Shown piece after piece: positions 25,636 to 34,531 of a stretch of DNA of 64,000 nt. Source of the DNA: Crossiella equi. Its GTDB lineage: Bacteria > Actinomycetota > Actinomycetes > Mycobacteriales > Pseudonocardiaceae. Within the stretch, counting starts at the first letter, position 1, and the number at the start of each line of letters is the position of its first letter. The position numbers and the translations under genes are program-made. The DNA lies in assembly GCF_017876755.1 (NCBI RefSeq), contig NZ_JAGIOO010000001.1:8541786-8605785 (forward strand). Reading direction: 5' to 3'. The notes beneath the pieces were generated by a model. It had not been told where the DNA came from. It did not search any database and saw nothing but the letters and a program-made list of their open reading frames with translations.

Positions 25636-27197
25636 TGCGTGTCATGGCACAGCTGGCCATGGTGATGAACCTGGACAAGTGCATCGGCTGCCACACCTGC
25701 TCGGTCACCTGCAAGCAGACCTGGACCAACCGCGAGGGCGTGGAGTACGTCTGGTTCAACAACGTCGAGACCAAGCCAGGCCAGGGCTACCCGAGGCGGT
25801 ACGAGGACCAGGAGAAGTGGCGCGGCGGCTGGAAGCTCGGCCGCAACGGGCGCCTGAAGCTCAACGCGGGCAGCAGGCTCTCCCGGCTGGGCAACATCTT
25901 CGCCAACCCGCGCCTGCCCCAGCTCGACGACTACTACGAGCCGTGGACCTACGACTACCGCAACCTGACCGAGGCCCCGCTCGGTGAGGACACGCCCACC
26001 GCGGCGCCGGTGTCCACGATCACCGGCAGGCCCACACAGCCGAAGTGGGGGCCGAACTGGGAGGACAGCCTCGCGGGCGCGCCCGAGCACGCCCAGTCCG
26101 ACCCGCTGGTGGAGAAGCTCGGTCGCAAGATCAGTTTCGAGTTCGAGCAGTCGTTCATGTTCTACCTGCCGCGCATCTGCGAGCACTGCCTCAACCCCTC
26201 GTGCGTGGCCTCCTGCCCGTCCGGTGCCATGTACAAGCGGGCCGAGGACGGCATCGTGCTGGTGGACCAGGACGGCTGCCGCGGCTGGCGGATGTGCGTG
26301 ACGGGCTGCCCGTACAAGAAGGTGTACTTCAACCACAAGACCGGCAAGGCCGAGAAGTGCACGTTCTGCTACCCGCGCCTGGAGGTCGGCCAGCCCACGA
26401 TCTGCTCGGAGACCTGCGTCGGACGGCTGCGCTACATCGGCGTGCTGCTCTACGACGCGGACAAGGTCGGCGAGGCCGCGTCCGTGCGGGACGAGCACGA
26501 GCTGTACCCCGCGCAGCTGTCGGTGTTCCTGGACCCGAACGACCCCGAGGTGGCCGCGGCCGCCGGGGCGGCGGGCATCCCGCACGACTGGGTGCGGGCC
26601 GCGCGCAACTCCCCGGTGTACGAGCTGATCGTCAAGCACGAGGTCGCGCTGCCGCTGCACCCGGAGTACCGCACCATGCCGATGGTCTGGTACATCCCGC
26701 CGCTCTCACCGGTGGTCGACGCCTTGGCCGAGACCGGGTTCGACGGGGAGGACGCGGACAACCTGTTCGGCGCGATCGACGCGCTGCGCATCCCGCTGGA
26801 CTACCTGGCCGAGCTGTTCACCGCCGGGGACGTGGCGCCGGTGCGGGCCTCGCTGCGCAAGCTCGCGGTGATGCGGGCGTACATGCGCTCGGTCAACCTC
26901 GGCGAGGCCCCGGACCCGCGCGCGCTCCAGGAGGCCGGGTTCACCGCGGACTCGGTGGACTCGCTGTACCGGCTGCTCGCCATCGCCAAGTACGACGACC
27001 GGTACGTGGTGCCGACCGCGGGCATCGGGCGCGCGCACGAGCTGGAGGGCATCGCCACCGCGTGCAGCCTGGACACCGACGGCGGACCCGGCATGGGCGG
27101 CCCCGGCGGTGCGAACGGCACCGACCTGTTCGTGTGGCAGGACGGCGAGCGCCCGGCCGGGCTGTTCCCGACCCTGGGCAAGAAGGGCGGCCGATGA
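25635..27197 (+). CDS. narH: Respiratory nitrate reductase, beta subunit
   Basis: 520 residues. It carries four iron-sulphur cysteine groups: CIGCHTCSVTCKQTW, CEHCLNPSCVASCPSG, CRGWRMCVTGCPYKK (tryptophan in place of one cysteine marks the 3Fe-4S cluster) and CTFCYPRLEVGQPTICSETC. It passes electrons from the haem subunit NarI to NarG. The ATG overlaps the narG stop by one base (TGATG). The C-terminal tail (GGPGMGGPGGANGTD) is glycine-rich and of variable type. Confidence 0.98.
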   Translation: MRVMAQLAMVMNLDKCIGCHTCSVTCKQTWTNREGVEYVWFNNVETKPGQGYPRRYEDQEKWRGGWKLGRNGRLKLNAGSRLSRLGNIFANPRLPQLDDYYEPWTYDYRNLTEAPLGEDTPTAAPVSTITGRPTQPKWGPNWEDSLAGAPEHAQSDPLVEKLGRKISFEFEQSFMFYLPRICEHCLNPSCVASCPSGAMYKRAEDGIVLVDQDGCRGWRMCVTGCPYKKVYFNHKTGKAEKCTFCYPRLEVGQPTICSETCVGRLRYIGVLLYDADKVGEAASVRDEHELYPAQLSVFLDPNDPEVAAAAGAAGIPHDWVRAARNSPVYELIVKHEVALPLHPEYRTMPMVWYIPPLSPVVDALAETGFDGEDADNLFGAIDALRIPLDYLAELFTAGDVAPVRASLRKLAVMRAYMRSVNLGEAPDPRALQEAGFTADSVDSLYRLLAIAKYDDRYVVPTAGIGRAHELEGIATACSLDTDGGPGMGGPGGANGTDLFVWQDGERPAGLFPTLGKKGGR

Positions 27198-27808
27198 GGT
27201 CCCGGCAGGTCCGGCTGCTGCACCGGCTGGCCGGGGAGTGCTTCCAGTGGCCGGACGAGCCGCTGTTCGAGCGGCTGCCGCTGCTGGGCGAGGCGGCGGG
27301 GGAACTGCCCCCGGCCCCTCGGGCCGCGGTGCTGGACCTCCTGGCCGCGCTGGCGGACCGGGGCCCGGTGGCGGCGGGGCAGCACTACGTCGAGCTCTTC
27401 GACACCAAGCCCGGCCGCTGCCTGCACCTGACCTGGTACACCGACGGCGACACCCGGCGGCGCGGCGGCTCGCTGGCCGGGCTCAAGCAGACCTTCCGGC
27501 AGCACGGCTTCGCGCTGGCGGAGTCGGAGCTGCCGGACTTCCTGCCGGTGCTGCTGGAGTTCGCCGCGCTCGCCGAGAAGCCGGGTCAGGGCCTGCTCGG
27601 TGAGTTCCGGCCCGCGCTGGTGCGCCTGCACGAAGCTCTGTCCACTGAGGACGCCGCGTACGGCGGGCTGCTGAACGCGGTGCTGCTCACGATTCCCGTG
27701 CCCCGCAAGGGCGTGCGCGCCGCCCAGCCCACCCCGCTGGTGGAGCAGGTGGGCGTGGCACCGGTCCTGCTGGGCTATCCCACCACCCGTCCGGGGGTCC
27801 TGCGATGA
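27194..27808 (+). CDS. narJ: Nitrate reductase assembly chaperone
   Basis: 204 residues of the TorD/NarJ helical family. Landmarks are HYVELFDTKPGRCLHLTWYTDGDTR, LPDFLPVLLEFAAL and the helical N-terminus VRLLHRLAGECFQWPDE. NarJ binds the NarG N-terminus and guides insertion of the molybdenum cofactor; it is not part of the final enzyme. It overlaps narH and narI by 4 bp each (ATGA), so synthesis of all subunits is coupled. Confidence 0.95.
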   Translation: MRSRQVRLLHRLAGECFQWPDEPLFERLPLLGEAAGELPPAPRAAVLDLLAALADRGPVAAGQHYVELFDTKPGRCLHLTWYTDGDTRRRGGSLAGLKQTFRQHGFALAESELPDFLPVLLEFAALAEKPGQGLLGEFRPALVRLHEALSTEDAAYGGLLNAVLLTIPVPRKGVRAAQPTPLVEQVGVAPVLLGYPTTRPGVLR

Positions 27809-28551
27809 ACGCGATCGACCTGCTGCTGTGGGGAGTGCTGCCGTACCTGGCGATCCTCTCCCTCGTCGGCGGCACCATCTGGCGGTACCGGCACGACAGG
27901 TTCGGCTGGACCACCCGCAGCTCGCAGCTGCACGAGTCGAGGCTGTTGCGCGTCGGCAGCCCGATGTTCCACTTCGGCCTGCTGTTCGTGGCGGGCGGGC
28001 ACGTCATGGGCCTGCTGGTGCCCAAGTCGGTCACCGAGTTCCTGGGCGTGGCCGAACAGGAGTACCACCTGGTCTCGCTGACCGCGGGCACGCTGACCGG
28101 CGCGCTGACCCTGGGCGGCCTGGCGATCCTGCTCTACCGCAGGCTGACCACGCCGGGCGTGCGCCGGGCCACCACCGGCAACGACGGCCTGGTGTACCTG
28201 CTGCTGGGCGGTGCGATCGTGCTGGGCATGTGCGCCACGGTGCTCACCAACGGCCTGGGCGGCGGCTACGACTACCGGGAGACGATCTCCCCGTGGCTGC
28301 GCGGGATCCTGACGCTGCGACCGGATCCGGCGCTGATGGTGGACGTGCCGATCAGCTTCCAGCTGCACGTGGTGACCGCGCTGCTGCTGTTCACGCTGTG
28401 GCCGTTCAGCCGCCTGGTGCACGCCTTCAGCGCCCCGGTGGCCTACCTGGCGCGCCCGTACGTGGTCTACCGCAGCCGCTCCGGCGAACGGGTTGGTGCC
28501 CGCGGCCCGCAGCGCGGCTGGGGCGGTCGCGGCGGCTGGGAGGAGCCCTGA
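27805..28551 (+). CDS. narI: Respiratory nitrate reductase, gamma (haem b) subunit
   Basis: 248 residues with five membrane helices. Haem-ligand histidines are visible in RVGSPMFHFGLLFVAGGHVMG (helix 2) and in the pair QLHVVTALLLF and RLVHAFSAPVAYL (helix 5). NarI oxidises menaquinol at the outer face and supplies electrons to NarH. The polar C-terminus (RSGERVGARGPQRGWGG) is somewhat longer than usual and overlaps the HPP gene start. ATG overlaps narJ by 4 bp. Confidence 0.97.
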   Translation: MNAIDLLLWGVLPYLAILSLVGGTIWRYRHDRFGWTTRSSQLHESRLLRVGSPMFHFGLLFVAGGHVMGLLVPKSVTEFLGVAEQEYHLVSLTAGTLTGALTLGGLAILLYRRLTTPGVRRATTGNDGLVYLLLGGAIVLGMCATVLTNGLGGGYDYRETISPWLRGILTLRPDPALMVDVPISFQLHVVTALLLFTLWPFSRLVHAFSAPVAYLARPYVVYRSRSGERVGARGPQRGWGGRGGWEEP

Positions 28552-29087
28552 ACCGCGGCGCGGCGTTCACCGGGCTGACGGCCTTCGCGGTGACGGCCGT
28601 GATCGGCCTCGCCGCGATGGCCACCCAGGAACCGCTGCTGTTCCCCTCCCTGGGCCCGACGGCCTTCCTGCTCTTCGCCACCCCGCTGGCCCCGGCGGCC
28701 AGCCCCCGCAACACCCTGCTGGGCCACCTGGTCGGCGTCGTCTCCGGCGCCATCGGCCTGGCCGCCTTCGGCCTGCTCAGCGCCGACCCGGACCTGGTGC
28801 ACGGCACCTGGCAGCGCGCGGGTGCCGCCGCCCTGGCCCTGGCGCTGACCTGCGGCGGCATGGTGCTCTTCGACCTGCCGCACCCACCGGCGGGCGCCAC
28901 CACGCTGATCGTGGCGCTGGGCCTGCTGCACACCCCCCTGCAACTGCTGCTCATCATGCTGAGCGTGCTGGCCCTGACCGCGCTGGGCTGGGCGATCAAC
29001 CGCCTGGCCGGGCGGCCCTGCCCGCTGTGGCGGGCGGTACCGGCTCAGCCCGCCAGCAGTGCCAGGAAGGTCCGGCTGAACAGGTAG
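28548..29087 (+). CDS. HPP-family membrane protein, probable nitrate/nitrite carrier
   Basis: About 179 residues with four or five hydrophobic helices and the motif that names the family, FDLPHPPAGATTLIVALG, plus LFPSLGPTAFLLFATP. No ATG, GTG or TTG lies where the first helix should start; CTG at 28548 overlaps the narI stop (CTGA) and has GGAGG at 28539-28543, so I take it as a rare CTG start. The next choices (GTG 28590, ATG 28617) would cut the first helix. HPP proteins of plants and cyanobacteria have been reported to carry nitrite, so in this operon a role in nitrite export or nitrate uptake is a sound inference. The 3' end overlaps the opposing DJ-1 gene by 43 bp. Confidence 0.8.
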   Translation: MNRGAAFTGLTAFAVTAVIGLAAMATQEPLLFPSLGPTAFLLFATPLAPAASPRNTLLGHLVGVVSGAIGLAAFGLLSADPDLVHGTWQRAGAAALALALTCGGMVLFDLPHPPAGATTLIVALGLLHTPLQLLLIMLSVLALTALGWAINRLAGRPCPLWRAVPAQPASSARKVRLNR

Positions 29088-29758
29088 GCGTCCCCGGGCC
29101 AGCGGGCGGAGACGTAGTTGCCGTCCCGGACCACGAACGCGGGGCCGTCGTCGGTCGCCGTGCCCCGGCGGCTCAGCTCGACCGGCCCGCGTTCGAACCG
29201 GGCGCCCGCGGCCACCACCTCGTCCTGCACGTACGCCGGGTAGGTCCGGTAGTAGCGGCCGCGCCGCCACGCGGTCAGCAGGTACGCGCCGCGCTCCATG
29301 TACTTCGGCAGGCAGGTGGTGCGCCGTCCGGCCAGCACCCCGGCGCGGGCCAGCACCAGCACGCCGTGGCAGATCGCCCCGACCGGCCGCTCCAGCGCCC
29401 AGAACGCGGCCACCACGCGTCGCAGCTCCGCCGAACCGAGGTACTGGCGCATGCCCGGGGCGTGGCCGCCGGGCAGCAGCAGCGCGTCGTAGTCCTCGGG
29501 CACCAGCGCGGCCCAGCCCACCGGCGCCCGGTAGGCCGGGTCGGCGGTGAGCTGCCGGTAGAACTCCTTCGGCTCCGGCTCGGCGCCCAACTGTCCGAAG
29601 AGGACACCGGTCAGCAGCAGCGGGTCCGCCTCCGGGGCCTGACCGCCGTGTTCGGTGGCGAAGACGACCTCGTGCCCGGCGTCGGTGAGCAGGCGCCAGG
29701 GCACCGCGACCTCGGTGACGTCGAAGTCGTGGTCAGGCAGGGGGACCAGTACGCGCAT
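29045..29758 (-). CDS. DJ-1/PfpI-family protein (type 1 glutamine amidotransferase-like)
   Basis: 237 residues. MRVLVPLPDHDFDVTE, LLLPGGHAPGMRQYL and the nucleophile elbow AICHGVLVLARAG, with the reactive cysteine, are characteristic. A glutamate around residue 18 fits the residue that lowers the cysteine pKa in this family. Members include glyoxalases, chaperones and proteases, so the activity is open. It overlaps the end of the upstream EamA gene by 26 bp on the same strand, which suggests co-expression, and overlaps the HPP gene tail on the opposite strand. Confidence 0.88.
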   Translation of the reverse strand: MRVLVPLPDHDFDVTEVAVPWRLLTDAGHEVVFATEHGGQAPEADPLLLTGVLFGQLGAEPEPKEFYRQLTADPAYRAPVGWAALVPEDYDALLLPGGHAPGMRQYLGSAELRRVVAAFWALERPVGAICHGVLVLARAGVLAGRRTTCLPKYMERGAYLLTAWRRGRYYRTYPAYVQDEVVAAGARFERGPVELSRRGTATDDGPAFVVRDGNYVSARWPGDAYLFSRTFLALLAG

Positions 29759-30710
29759 GGGCGGGAGTTTCCCACGCCTGGGGGCTCGTCCCGGCCACCG
29801 GCCGCTCCGCCGGTTCGGCGCGCACGGCCGCGATCCCGCCCAGGATGAGCAGGCCGCCGAGCAGCTGCAGCGGGCTCAGCGCCTCGCCGAGCAGCAGCCA
29901 GGCGATCACCGAGGCCGAGACGACCTCCAGCAGCCCGAGGAAGGAGGCCAGCCGCGCGCCGAGCAGGTTGGACGCGGCGACCCCGGTGGAGTAGGCCACC
30001 GCGGTGCCCACGACCGCCACCACGAGCAGCGGCACCCACCACGGGGTGGCCGTGCCGAGCAGCTCGACCTCGCCCAGGTGGGCGGTGAACGGCATCAGCC
30101 CGAGCAGGCCCAGCACGAACAGCAGCACCCCGGCCAGCAGCAGCCCGGACCCGGCCAGCGCCACGGGGGACAGGCCCTGCGCGGGGCGGGCGGCGACCAC
30201 GAAGTACACCGCGCAGCCGACCGCCGCGGCGAAGGCGTAGGCCAGGCCGAGCGGGTCCACCGCCTGCACCGCCCCGGGCCCGACGACCAGCACCAGCCCG
30301 CCGACCGCGAGCGCGGAGCCGAGCAGCACGGTGACCCCGGGCCGCCGCCGGGTGAGCGCCCAGGTGGCGCCGACCAGCAGCAGCGGCGCCAGGTACTCCA
30401 CCAGCAGCGCGGTGGCCACCGGGATGCGGGTCAGCGCGGCGAAGTAGGTGAGCTGGGTGAAGGCCACCGCCACCACGCCCATGCCGAGCACCCGCCACCG
30501 CCCGCGCCACAGCACGTCCCACTGCCCGTGCAGCGACCACAGCGTGAACGGCAGCAGCACCAGCCCGGCCAGCAGCGCGCGGGCGGCGACCGCGGCGCCG
30601 GGGGACCAGCCCGCGTGCAGCAGGGGTTTCACGAACGCCCCGGAGGTGCCGAAGGAAACTACGGACACCAGGGCCGCGGTCAGTCCCGCGGACGTCGGCG
30701 TGGCTCGCAC
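29733..30710 (-). CDS. EamA/DMT-superfamily transporter (RhtA-like exporter)
   Basis: 325 residues with ten helices in two EamA halves: first half from ALVSVVSFGTSGAFVKPLL to LGSALAVGGLVLVVG, second half from YAFAAAVGCAVYFVV to LLGGLLILGGIAAV. Proteins of this type export amino acids or other small metabolites. The acidic/proline pattern LLLGEALSPLQLLGGLLIL near the end is family-typical. It is divergent from a CGNR-type regulator gene, a pairing seen elsewhere in actinobacteria, so the regulator may control it. The polar tail after residue 295 is not conserved in the family. Confidence 0.9.
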   Translation of the reverse strand: MRATPTSAGLTAALVSVVSFGTSGAFVKPLLHAGWSPGAAVAARALLAGLVLLPFTLWSLHGQWDVLWRGRWRVLGMGVVAVAFTQLTYFAALTRIPVATALLVEYLAPLLLVGATWALTRRRPGVTVLLGSALAVGGLVLVVGPGAVQAVDPLGLAYAFAAAVGCAVYFVVAARPAQGLSPVALAGSGLLLAGVLLFVLGLLGLMPFTAHLGEVELLGTATPWWVPLLVVAVVGTAVAYSTGVAASNLLGARLASFLGLLEVVSASVIAWLLLGEALSPLQLLGGLLILGGIAAVRAEPAERPVAGTSPQAWETPAHARTGPPA

Positions 30711-30783
30711 CGTGCCTCCAGCCTGTCATGGGCTAACGTGCCATCACCCCTGACGCTAGGGGCCGGTTTCGTGAGGAGTCAAA

Positions 30784-31338
30784 TTGCATTTTGCCCCTGA
30801 CACGAAGGACAGCCTGGAGTTCGTCGTCGCCCTGGGCAACACCCGGCCGGAGGCCTCCCGCTCGGGTGCCGACGAGCTGTCCACCCCGGAGGAGCTGGCC
30901 ACCCTGCTGACCGTCCACGGCTACTCGGGCCGCATCGACGGCACGCCGACCGAGCTCACCGAGGTCCGCGAGACCCGGGACCTGCTCCGCGAGGTGTGGA
31001 CCCTCTCCCGCGACGACGCGGTGCCCCCGGTGAACCGCATGCTGCGCGAGGCGAACGCCCTGCCGTACCTGGTCCGGCACGACGGCCTGGACTGGCACCT
31101 CCACGCCACCGACTCGAACGCCCCGCTGGCCGAACGCATCCGCGTGGAGGCGGCCCTGGCCCTCACCGACGTCATCCGCATGGACGCCATGTCCCGCCTC
31201 CGGGTGTGCGCGGCCCCGGACTGCACGGGCCTGCTGCTTGACCTGTCCCGCAACGGCCTCAAGCGCTTCTGCGGGGTGCGCTGCGGCAACCGGATGAACA
31301 TGATCGCCTTCCGGGAGCGCAAGGCGGAGCAGGGGTAG
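30784..31338 (+). CDS. CGNR zinc-finger transcription regulator
   Basis: 184 residues. The C-terminal zinc finger reads CAAPDCTGLLLDLSRNGLKRFC then GVRCGNR, giving the CxxxxC...C...CGNR pattern of the family; the N-terminal part (FVVALGNTRP, about residues 13-22) is the ABATE domain thought to sense stress ligands. The start is TTG at 30784 with GAGGAG six bases upstream; no ATG lies near. Divergent from the EamA exporter with only 73 bp between starts, so it probably controls that exporter. Confidence 0.9.
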   Translation: MHFAPDTKDSLEFVVALGNTRPEASRSGADELSTPEELATLLTVHGYSGRIDGTPTELTEVRETRDLLREVWTLSRDDAVPPVNRMLREANALPYLVRHDGLDWHLHATDSNAPLAERIRVEAALALTDVIRMDAMSRLRVCAAPDCTGLLLDLSRNGLKRFCGVRCGNRMNMIAFRERKAEQG

Positions 31339-31380
31339 CCTCGGCCCTGATCGTTGCCCGTGACGACTGGGGGGACCACG

Positions 31381-31854
31381 ATGTCGCTCGAGGGTGAGTA
31401 CGAGCCGAGCCCGGTGGGCTGGATCCGCGAGCAGGTCGAGCTGTACGAGAGCTCGGACGGCCGGCGCGGCGGCACGCTCTGGGACACGGGCCTGCCGGTG
31501 GTCATCCTCACCACCCGGGGCGCGCGGAGCGGCAAGATCCGCAAGGTCCCGCTGATGCGCGTGGAGCACGAGGGGCGGTACGCGGCCGTGGCCTCCAACG
31601 GCGGTTTCCCGCGCCACCCGGTCTGGTACGCCAACCTCACCGCCGACCCGCGCGTGGTGCTCCAGGACGGGGCCACCCGCCGGGACATGACGGCCCGGGA
31701 GATCACCGGCGAGGAGAAGGCCGAGTGGTGGGCGCGTGCGGTCGCCGCGTACCCGCCCTACGTCGAATACCAGGAGAAAACCGAGCGGGTGATCCCCGTC
31801 TTCGTCCTCGAGCCGGTGGAAGTGGGAGTCGCCGGTGCCCCGAGCTCGGGGTGA
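31381..31854 (+). CDS. Deazaflavin (F420)-dependent nitroreductase-family protein
   Basis: 157 residues. The segments LPVVILTTRGARSGKIRKVPLM, YAAVASNGGFPRHPVWYANL and WWARAVAAYPPYVEYQEKT are hallmarks of the Ddn-like F420H2-dependent family of actinobacteria (split beta-barrel). These enzymes reduce quinones or other small molecules; the substrate here is unknown. ATG at 31381 follows GGGGGACCACG. The stop codon is embedded in a nested hairpin. Confidence 0.92.
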   Translation: MSLEGEYEPSPVGWIREQVELYESSDGRRGGTLWDTGLPVVILTTRGARSGKIRKVPLMRVEHEGRYAAVASNGGFPRHPVWYANLTADPRVVLQDGATRRDMTAREITGEEKAEWWARAVAAYPPYVEYQEKTERVIPVFVLEPVEVGVAGAPSSG

Positions 31855-31869
31855 CGGAGCACCGGCGAC
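31828..31869 (+). terminator. Nested hairpin around the stop of the F420-type gene
   Basis: Perfect 11-bp arms GTCGCCGGTGC (31828-31838) and GCACCGGCGAC (31859-31869) enclose a 14-bp perfect palindrome CCCCGAGCTCGGGG (31838-31851). The TGA stop (31852-31854) lies inside. There is no T-run, as usual in actinomycetes. Confidence 0.65.
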
Positions 31870-32075
31870 GGTCTGGGAACGGCCGCGGGGCCGTGTGAAT
31901 TCATGATGCCCAGTCCGCCCGGCCCCGTGCGGACCTGATTTCGATTCCTCTACTTCACCGTTTTTGCGCTGCCCTCAAGTGCACATTTCACTCTGATTTT
32001 CATGGGATTTCCCCCTTTGGGTGAGCGAATCGGGCCCGAACTGGCGGGGAATGCGTCGAACCGCGCTTCCGGGTA

Positions 32076-32873
32076 CTACCGTTCAGCCGAACGGCGGAAA
32101 CGCCCCGGGCTGACGCCCACCACGCGCTTGAAATGCCGTCCCAGGTGCGCCTGGTCGTAGAAGCCCGACTCGGTGGCTGCCTCGGCCGGGCGCGCGCCGG
32201 AGAGCAGCAGGCGGCGGGCGGTGTCCACCCGGCGGCTGACCAGGTACTGGTGCGGCGGCAGGCCGAACTCGGCGGTGAAGGCGCGCACCAGGTGGGCCGG
32301 GTGGGCGCTGAGCAGTCCGGCCGCGTCGGTCAGGGACAGTCCGGAGTGGACTCTCGTGTCCAGCAGGTCGCGCAGGCGGGCGGCGAGCGTCGGGTCGCGG
32401 TGCGGTGGGACCACCGGGTCCCGGCGGCGGAGGTGGCGGGCCAGGCGGTCGGCGACCAGGGCCAGGCGGCTCTGCGCCTCCAGGTCCTCGGCCGGGTGAG
32501 CCAGGCTGGTGTGCAGCTGGTGGATGCGCTGGCGCAGCAGGGGATCGGTGAAGCCTGGCTGGTCCACCGCGTGCCCGATCAGCGTCGGCGGCAGCACCGT
32601 GTCGTCCAGGTAGAGCACGCGCTTGCGGAAGCCGTGCGGGGTGGCCGAGCGGCCGTCGTGCGGCACCTGCGGCGGCAGCAGCGTGACCAGGGAGGTCAGC
32701 GCGCCGTGCTCGTGGCGGTCCAGCGCGAACCGGACCGCGCCCTCGTCGATGATCAGCAGCGTCCAGGCCTCGTGCGTGTGCATCGGGTAGACGTGCTCGA
32801 CGAAGTGCGCGTGGAAGACCTCGGCCAGGCCCGCCACGGGCGGCCGCCACGCGGTGACCTCCTGGCTGCGCAC
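32076..32873 (-). CDS. AraC-family transcriptional regulator with cupin-like sensor domain
   Basis: 265 residues from GTG at 32873. The N-terminal sensor half (FHAHFVEHVYPMHTHEAWTL, LLPPQVPHDGRSATP) is of the AraC-binding cupin type. The C-terminal half has two helix-turn-helix units, LSLTDAAGLLSAHPAHLVRAF and PAEAATESGFYDQAHLGRHFKR, ending in GVSPGRFRRS. Divergent from a DUF2000 gene with 49 bp between starts; this pair is common, so the regulator may act on that gene. Upstream (31870-32075) is 200 bp without a visible gene. Confidence 0.9.
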   Translation of the reverse strand: MRSQEVTAWRPPVAGLAEVFHAHFVEHVYPMHTHEAWTLLIIDEGAVRFALDRHEHGALTSLVTLLPPQVPHDGRSATPHGFRKRVLYLDDTVLPPTLIGHAVDQPGFTDPLLRQRIHQLHTSLAHPAEDLEAQSRLALVADRLARHLRRRDPVVPPHRDPTLAARLRDLLDTRVHSGLSLTDAAGLLSAHPAHLVRAFTAEFGLPPHQYLVSRRVDTARRLLLSGARPAEAATESGFYDQAHLGRHFKRVVGVSPGRFRRSAER

Positions 32874-32922
32874 GCTAAGAACGTACAAGACCCGGCGCGG
32901 CCCGCACGGCGAGGCTGGGCGG

Positions 32923-33342
32923 GTGGAACCGATCCGCTTCGACACCAAGATCGCCGTGCTGCTGCGCGAGGACCTGCTGACCTGGCAGCGCCTCAACGTC
33001 TGCGCCTTCCTCACCAGCGCCCTGGCCGCGGCCAACCCCGAGCTGGTCGGCGAGCCCTACGAGGACGCCGACGGCACCCGCTACCTGCCCATGTTCGGCC
33101 AGCCCGTGCTCGTCTTCGAGGGCACCAAGGAGGTGCTCACCGCCGCCCACAGCCGTGCCCTGGGCCGGGGCATGGCGCTGCCGGTGTTCACCTCGGACCT
33201 GTTCGCCACCGGCAACGACCGGGACAACCGCGCCGCCGTGCGCGCCGTGCCCCGCGACCGGCTCGACCTGGTCGGCCTGGCCGTGCACGGGGCCCGCAAC
33301 GCCGTGGACAAGGTCCTGAAGGGCGCCCGCATGCACCGCTGA
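32923..33342 (+). CDS. DUF2000-family protein
   Basis: 139 residues starting at GTG 32923 (VEPIRFDTKIAVLLRED). The segments DLLTWQRLNVCAFLTS, YLPMFGQPVLVFEG and FATGNDRDNRAAVRAV, with the C-terminal LVGLAVHGARNAVDKVLKG, match the DUF2000 family, distantly related to peptidyl-tRNA hydrolase II. Function unknown. Its close divergence from the AraC gene suggests joint control. Confidence 0.85.
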   Translation: MEPIRFDTKIAVLLREDLLTWQRLNVCAFLTSALAAANPELVGEPYEDADGTRYLPMFGQPVLVFEGTKEVLTAAHSRALGRGMALPVFTSDLFATGNDRDNRAAVRAVPRDRLDLVGLAVHGARNAVDKVLKGARMHR

Positions 33343-33518
33343 CCGGGCGGGCGCGCGGGGACTCCGCCACCGCGGGCCCGGTCCCGGCACCGCTGCCACC
33401 GCCGCGGGTTGCGACGTCCGGCCCAGCGCTTCAGGCCTGACCGAAACCTGCTGGCAAGGCTCCATTCCCGGGGTAGCGTCCGCGCGGCAGTCAACCGAAC
33501 GAGCTCTGGGGGCTCCGC

Positions 33519-34490
33519 ATGGACCGTCGCACCTTGCTCAGCACACTCGGCGCCACCGCCGCCCTGGCGATGACCGGAACTCCGGCCTCCGCCGCACCCG
33601 AGGCCACCAGTGGCGCCCGGGTCCCCTCGGATGCGGTGCTGGCCCGCTCGCTGGGCCTGCGCAGCGCGCACGCCGAGGTCAACGGCACCCGCCTGCACTA
33701 CGTCACCGGCGGCACCGGCAGCCCGCTGGTGCTGCTGCCCGGCTGGCCGCAGACCTGGTGGGAGTTCAACAAGGTCCTGCCCGCACTGGCCAAGCGGCAC
33801 ACCGTGATCGCGGTGGACCTGCGCGGCATGGGCGGCTCGGCCAAGCCCGAGGGCGGCTACGACAAGAAGACCATGGCCCGTGACATCCACGAGCTCATCC
33901 GCAGGCTCGGCCACCGCCAGGCCGACGTGGCGGGCCACGACATCGGCGCGCACGTGGCCTACAGCCTGGCCGCCAACCACCCGGGCACCGTGCGCAGGCT
34001 GGCACTGCTGGACGGCGTGCACCCGGAGGAGAGCCTCTACCAGTTCACCCTCATCCCGCAGCCGGGCCAGCCGTTCTTCCCCTGGTGGTTCGCCTTCAAC
34101 CAGGTGCGCGGCCTGCCGGAGCAGCTCATCGTGGGCCGCTTCCGCGTGCTGGTGGACTACTTCTGCCAGCTGCTGCTGGTCGACCAGGGCAACATCAACG
34201 AGCTCGCCCGCTCGGTCTACGCCCACGCCTACGACAACGCGGACGCCATCCGCGCGGGCAACTCCTGGTACCAGGGCTGGGTGCAGGACATCCAGGACGA
34301 CAAGGCCTACGGGCCGCTGGAGATGCCGGTGCTGGGCCTGGGCGCCAGCTCCACCTACCACGCGCTGCTGGACTACCTGCCGCGCAAGGCCCGTGACCAG
34401 CGCGTGCGGGAGATCACCGGCTCCGGGCACTTCATCGCCGAGGAGCAGCCCGGACAGGTCGTCGCGGCGCTGACGGAGTTCCTGCGCTGA
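33519..34490 (+). CDS. Exported alpha/beta hydrolase, epoxide hydrolase/dehalogenase type
   Basis: 323 residues. Starts with MDRRTLLSTLGATAALAMTG, a twin-arginine-like signal with cleavage near ASA-APE. The nucleophile is aspartate in AGHDIGAHVAY, not serine, which places it with epoxide hydrolases and haloalkane dehalogenases; LLPGWPQTWWEFNKVLP holds the HGxP-like oxyanion segment (here PGWP), and the catalytic histidine is in GSGHFIAEEQP. Export of such an enzyme suggests action on external epoxides or halides. It converges on the DLH gene with a strong hairpin between them. Confidence 0.88.
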   Translation: MDRRTLLSTLGATAALAMTGTPASAAPEATSGARVPSDAVLARSLGLRSAHAEVNGTRLHYVTGGTGSPLVLLPGWPQTWWEFNKVLPALAKRHTVIAVDLRGMGGSAKPEGGYDKKTMARDIHELIRRLGHRQADVAGHDIGAHVAYSLAANHPGTVRRLALLDGVHPEESLYQFTLIPQPGQPFFPWWFAFNQVRGLPEQLIVGRFRVLVDYFCQLLLVDQGNINELARSVYAHAYDNADAIRAGNSWYQGWVQDIQDDKAYGPLEMPVLGLGASSTYHALLDYLPRKARDQRVREITGSGHFIAEEQPGQVVAALTEFLR

Positions 34491-34497
34491 GCCAGGC

Positions 34498-34526
34498 GGG
34501 GCCGCCCGGTCGTGCCGGGCGGCCCC
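34498..34526. terminator. Bidirectional hairpin terminator
   Basis: GGGGCCGCCCGG (34498-34509) pairs with CCGGGCGGCCCC (34515-34526) across a short loop. It lies 8 bp after the hydrolase stop and 6 bp before the opposing stop of the DLH gene, so it can end transcription from both sides. Confidence 0.75.
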
Positions 34527-34531
34527 CGGTC

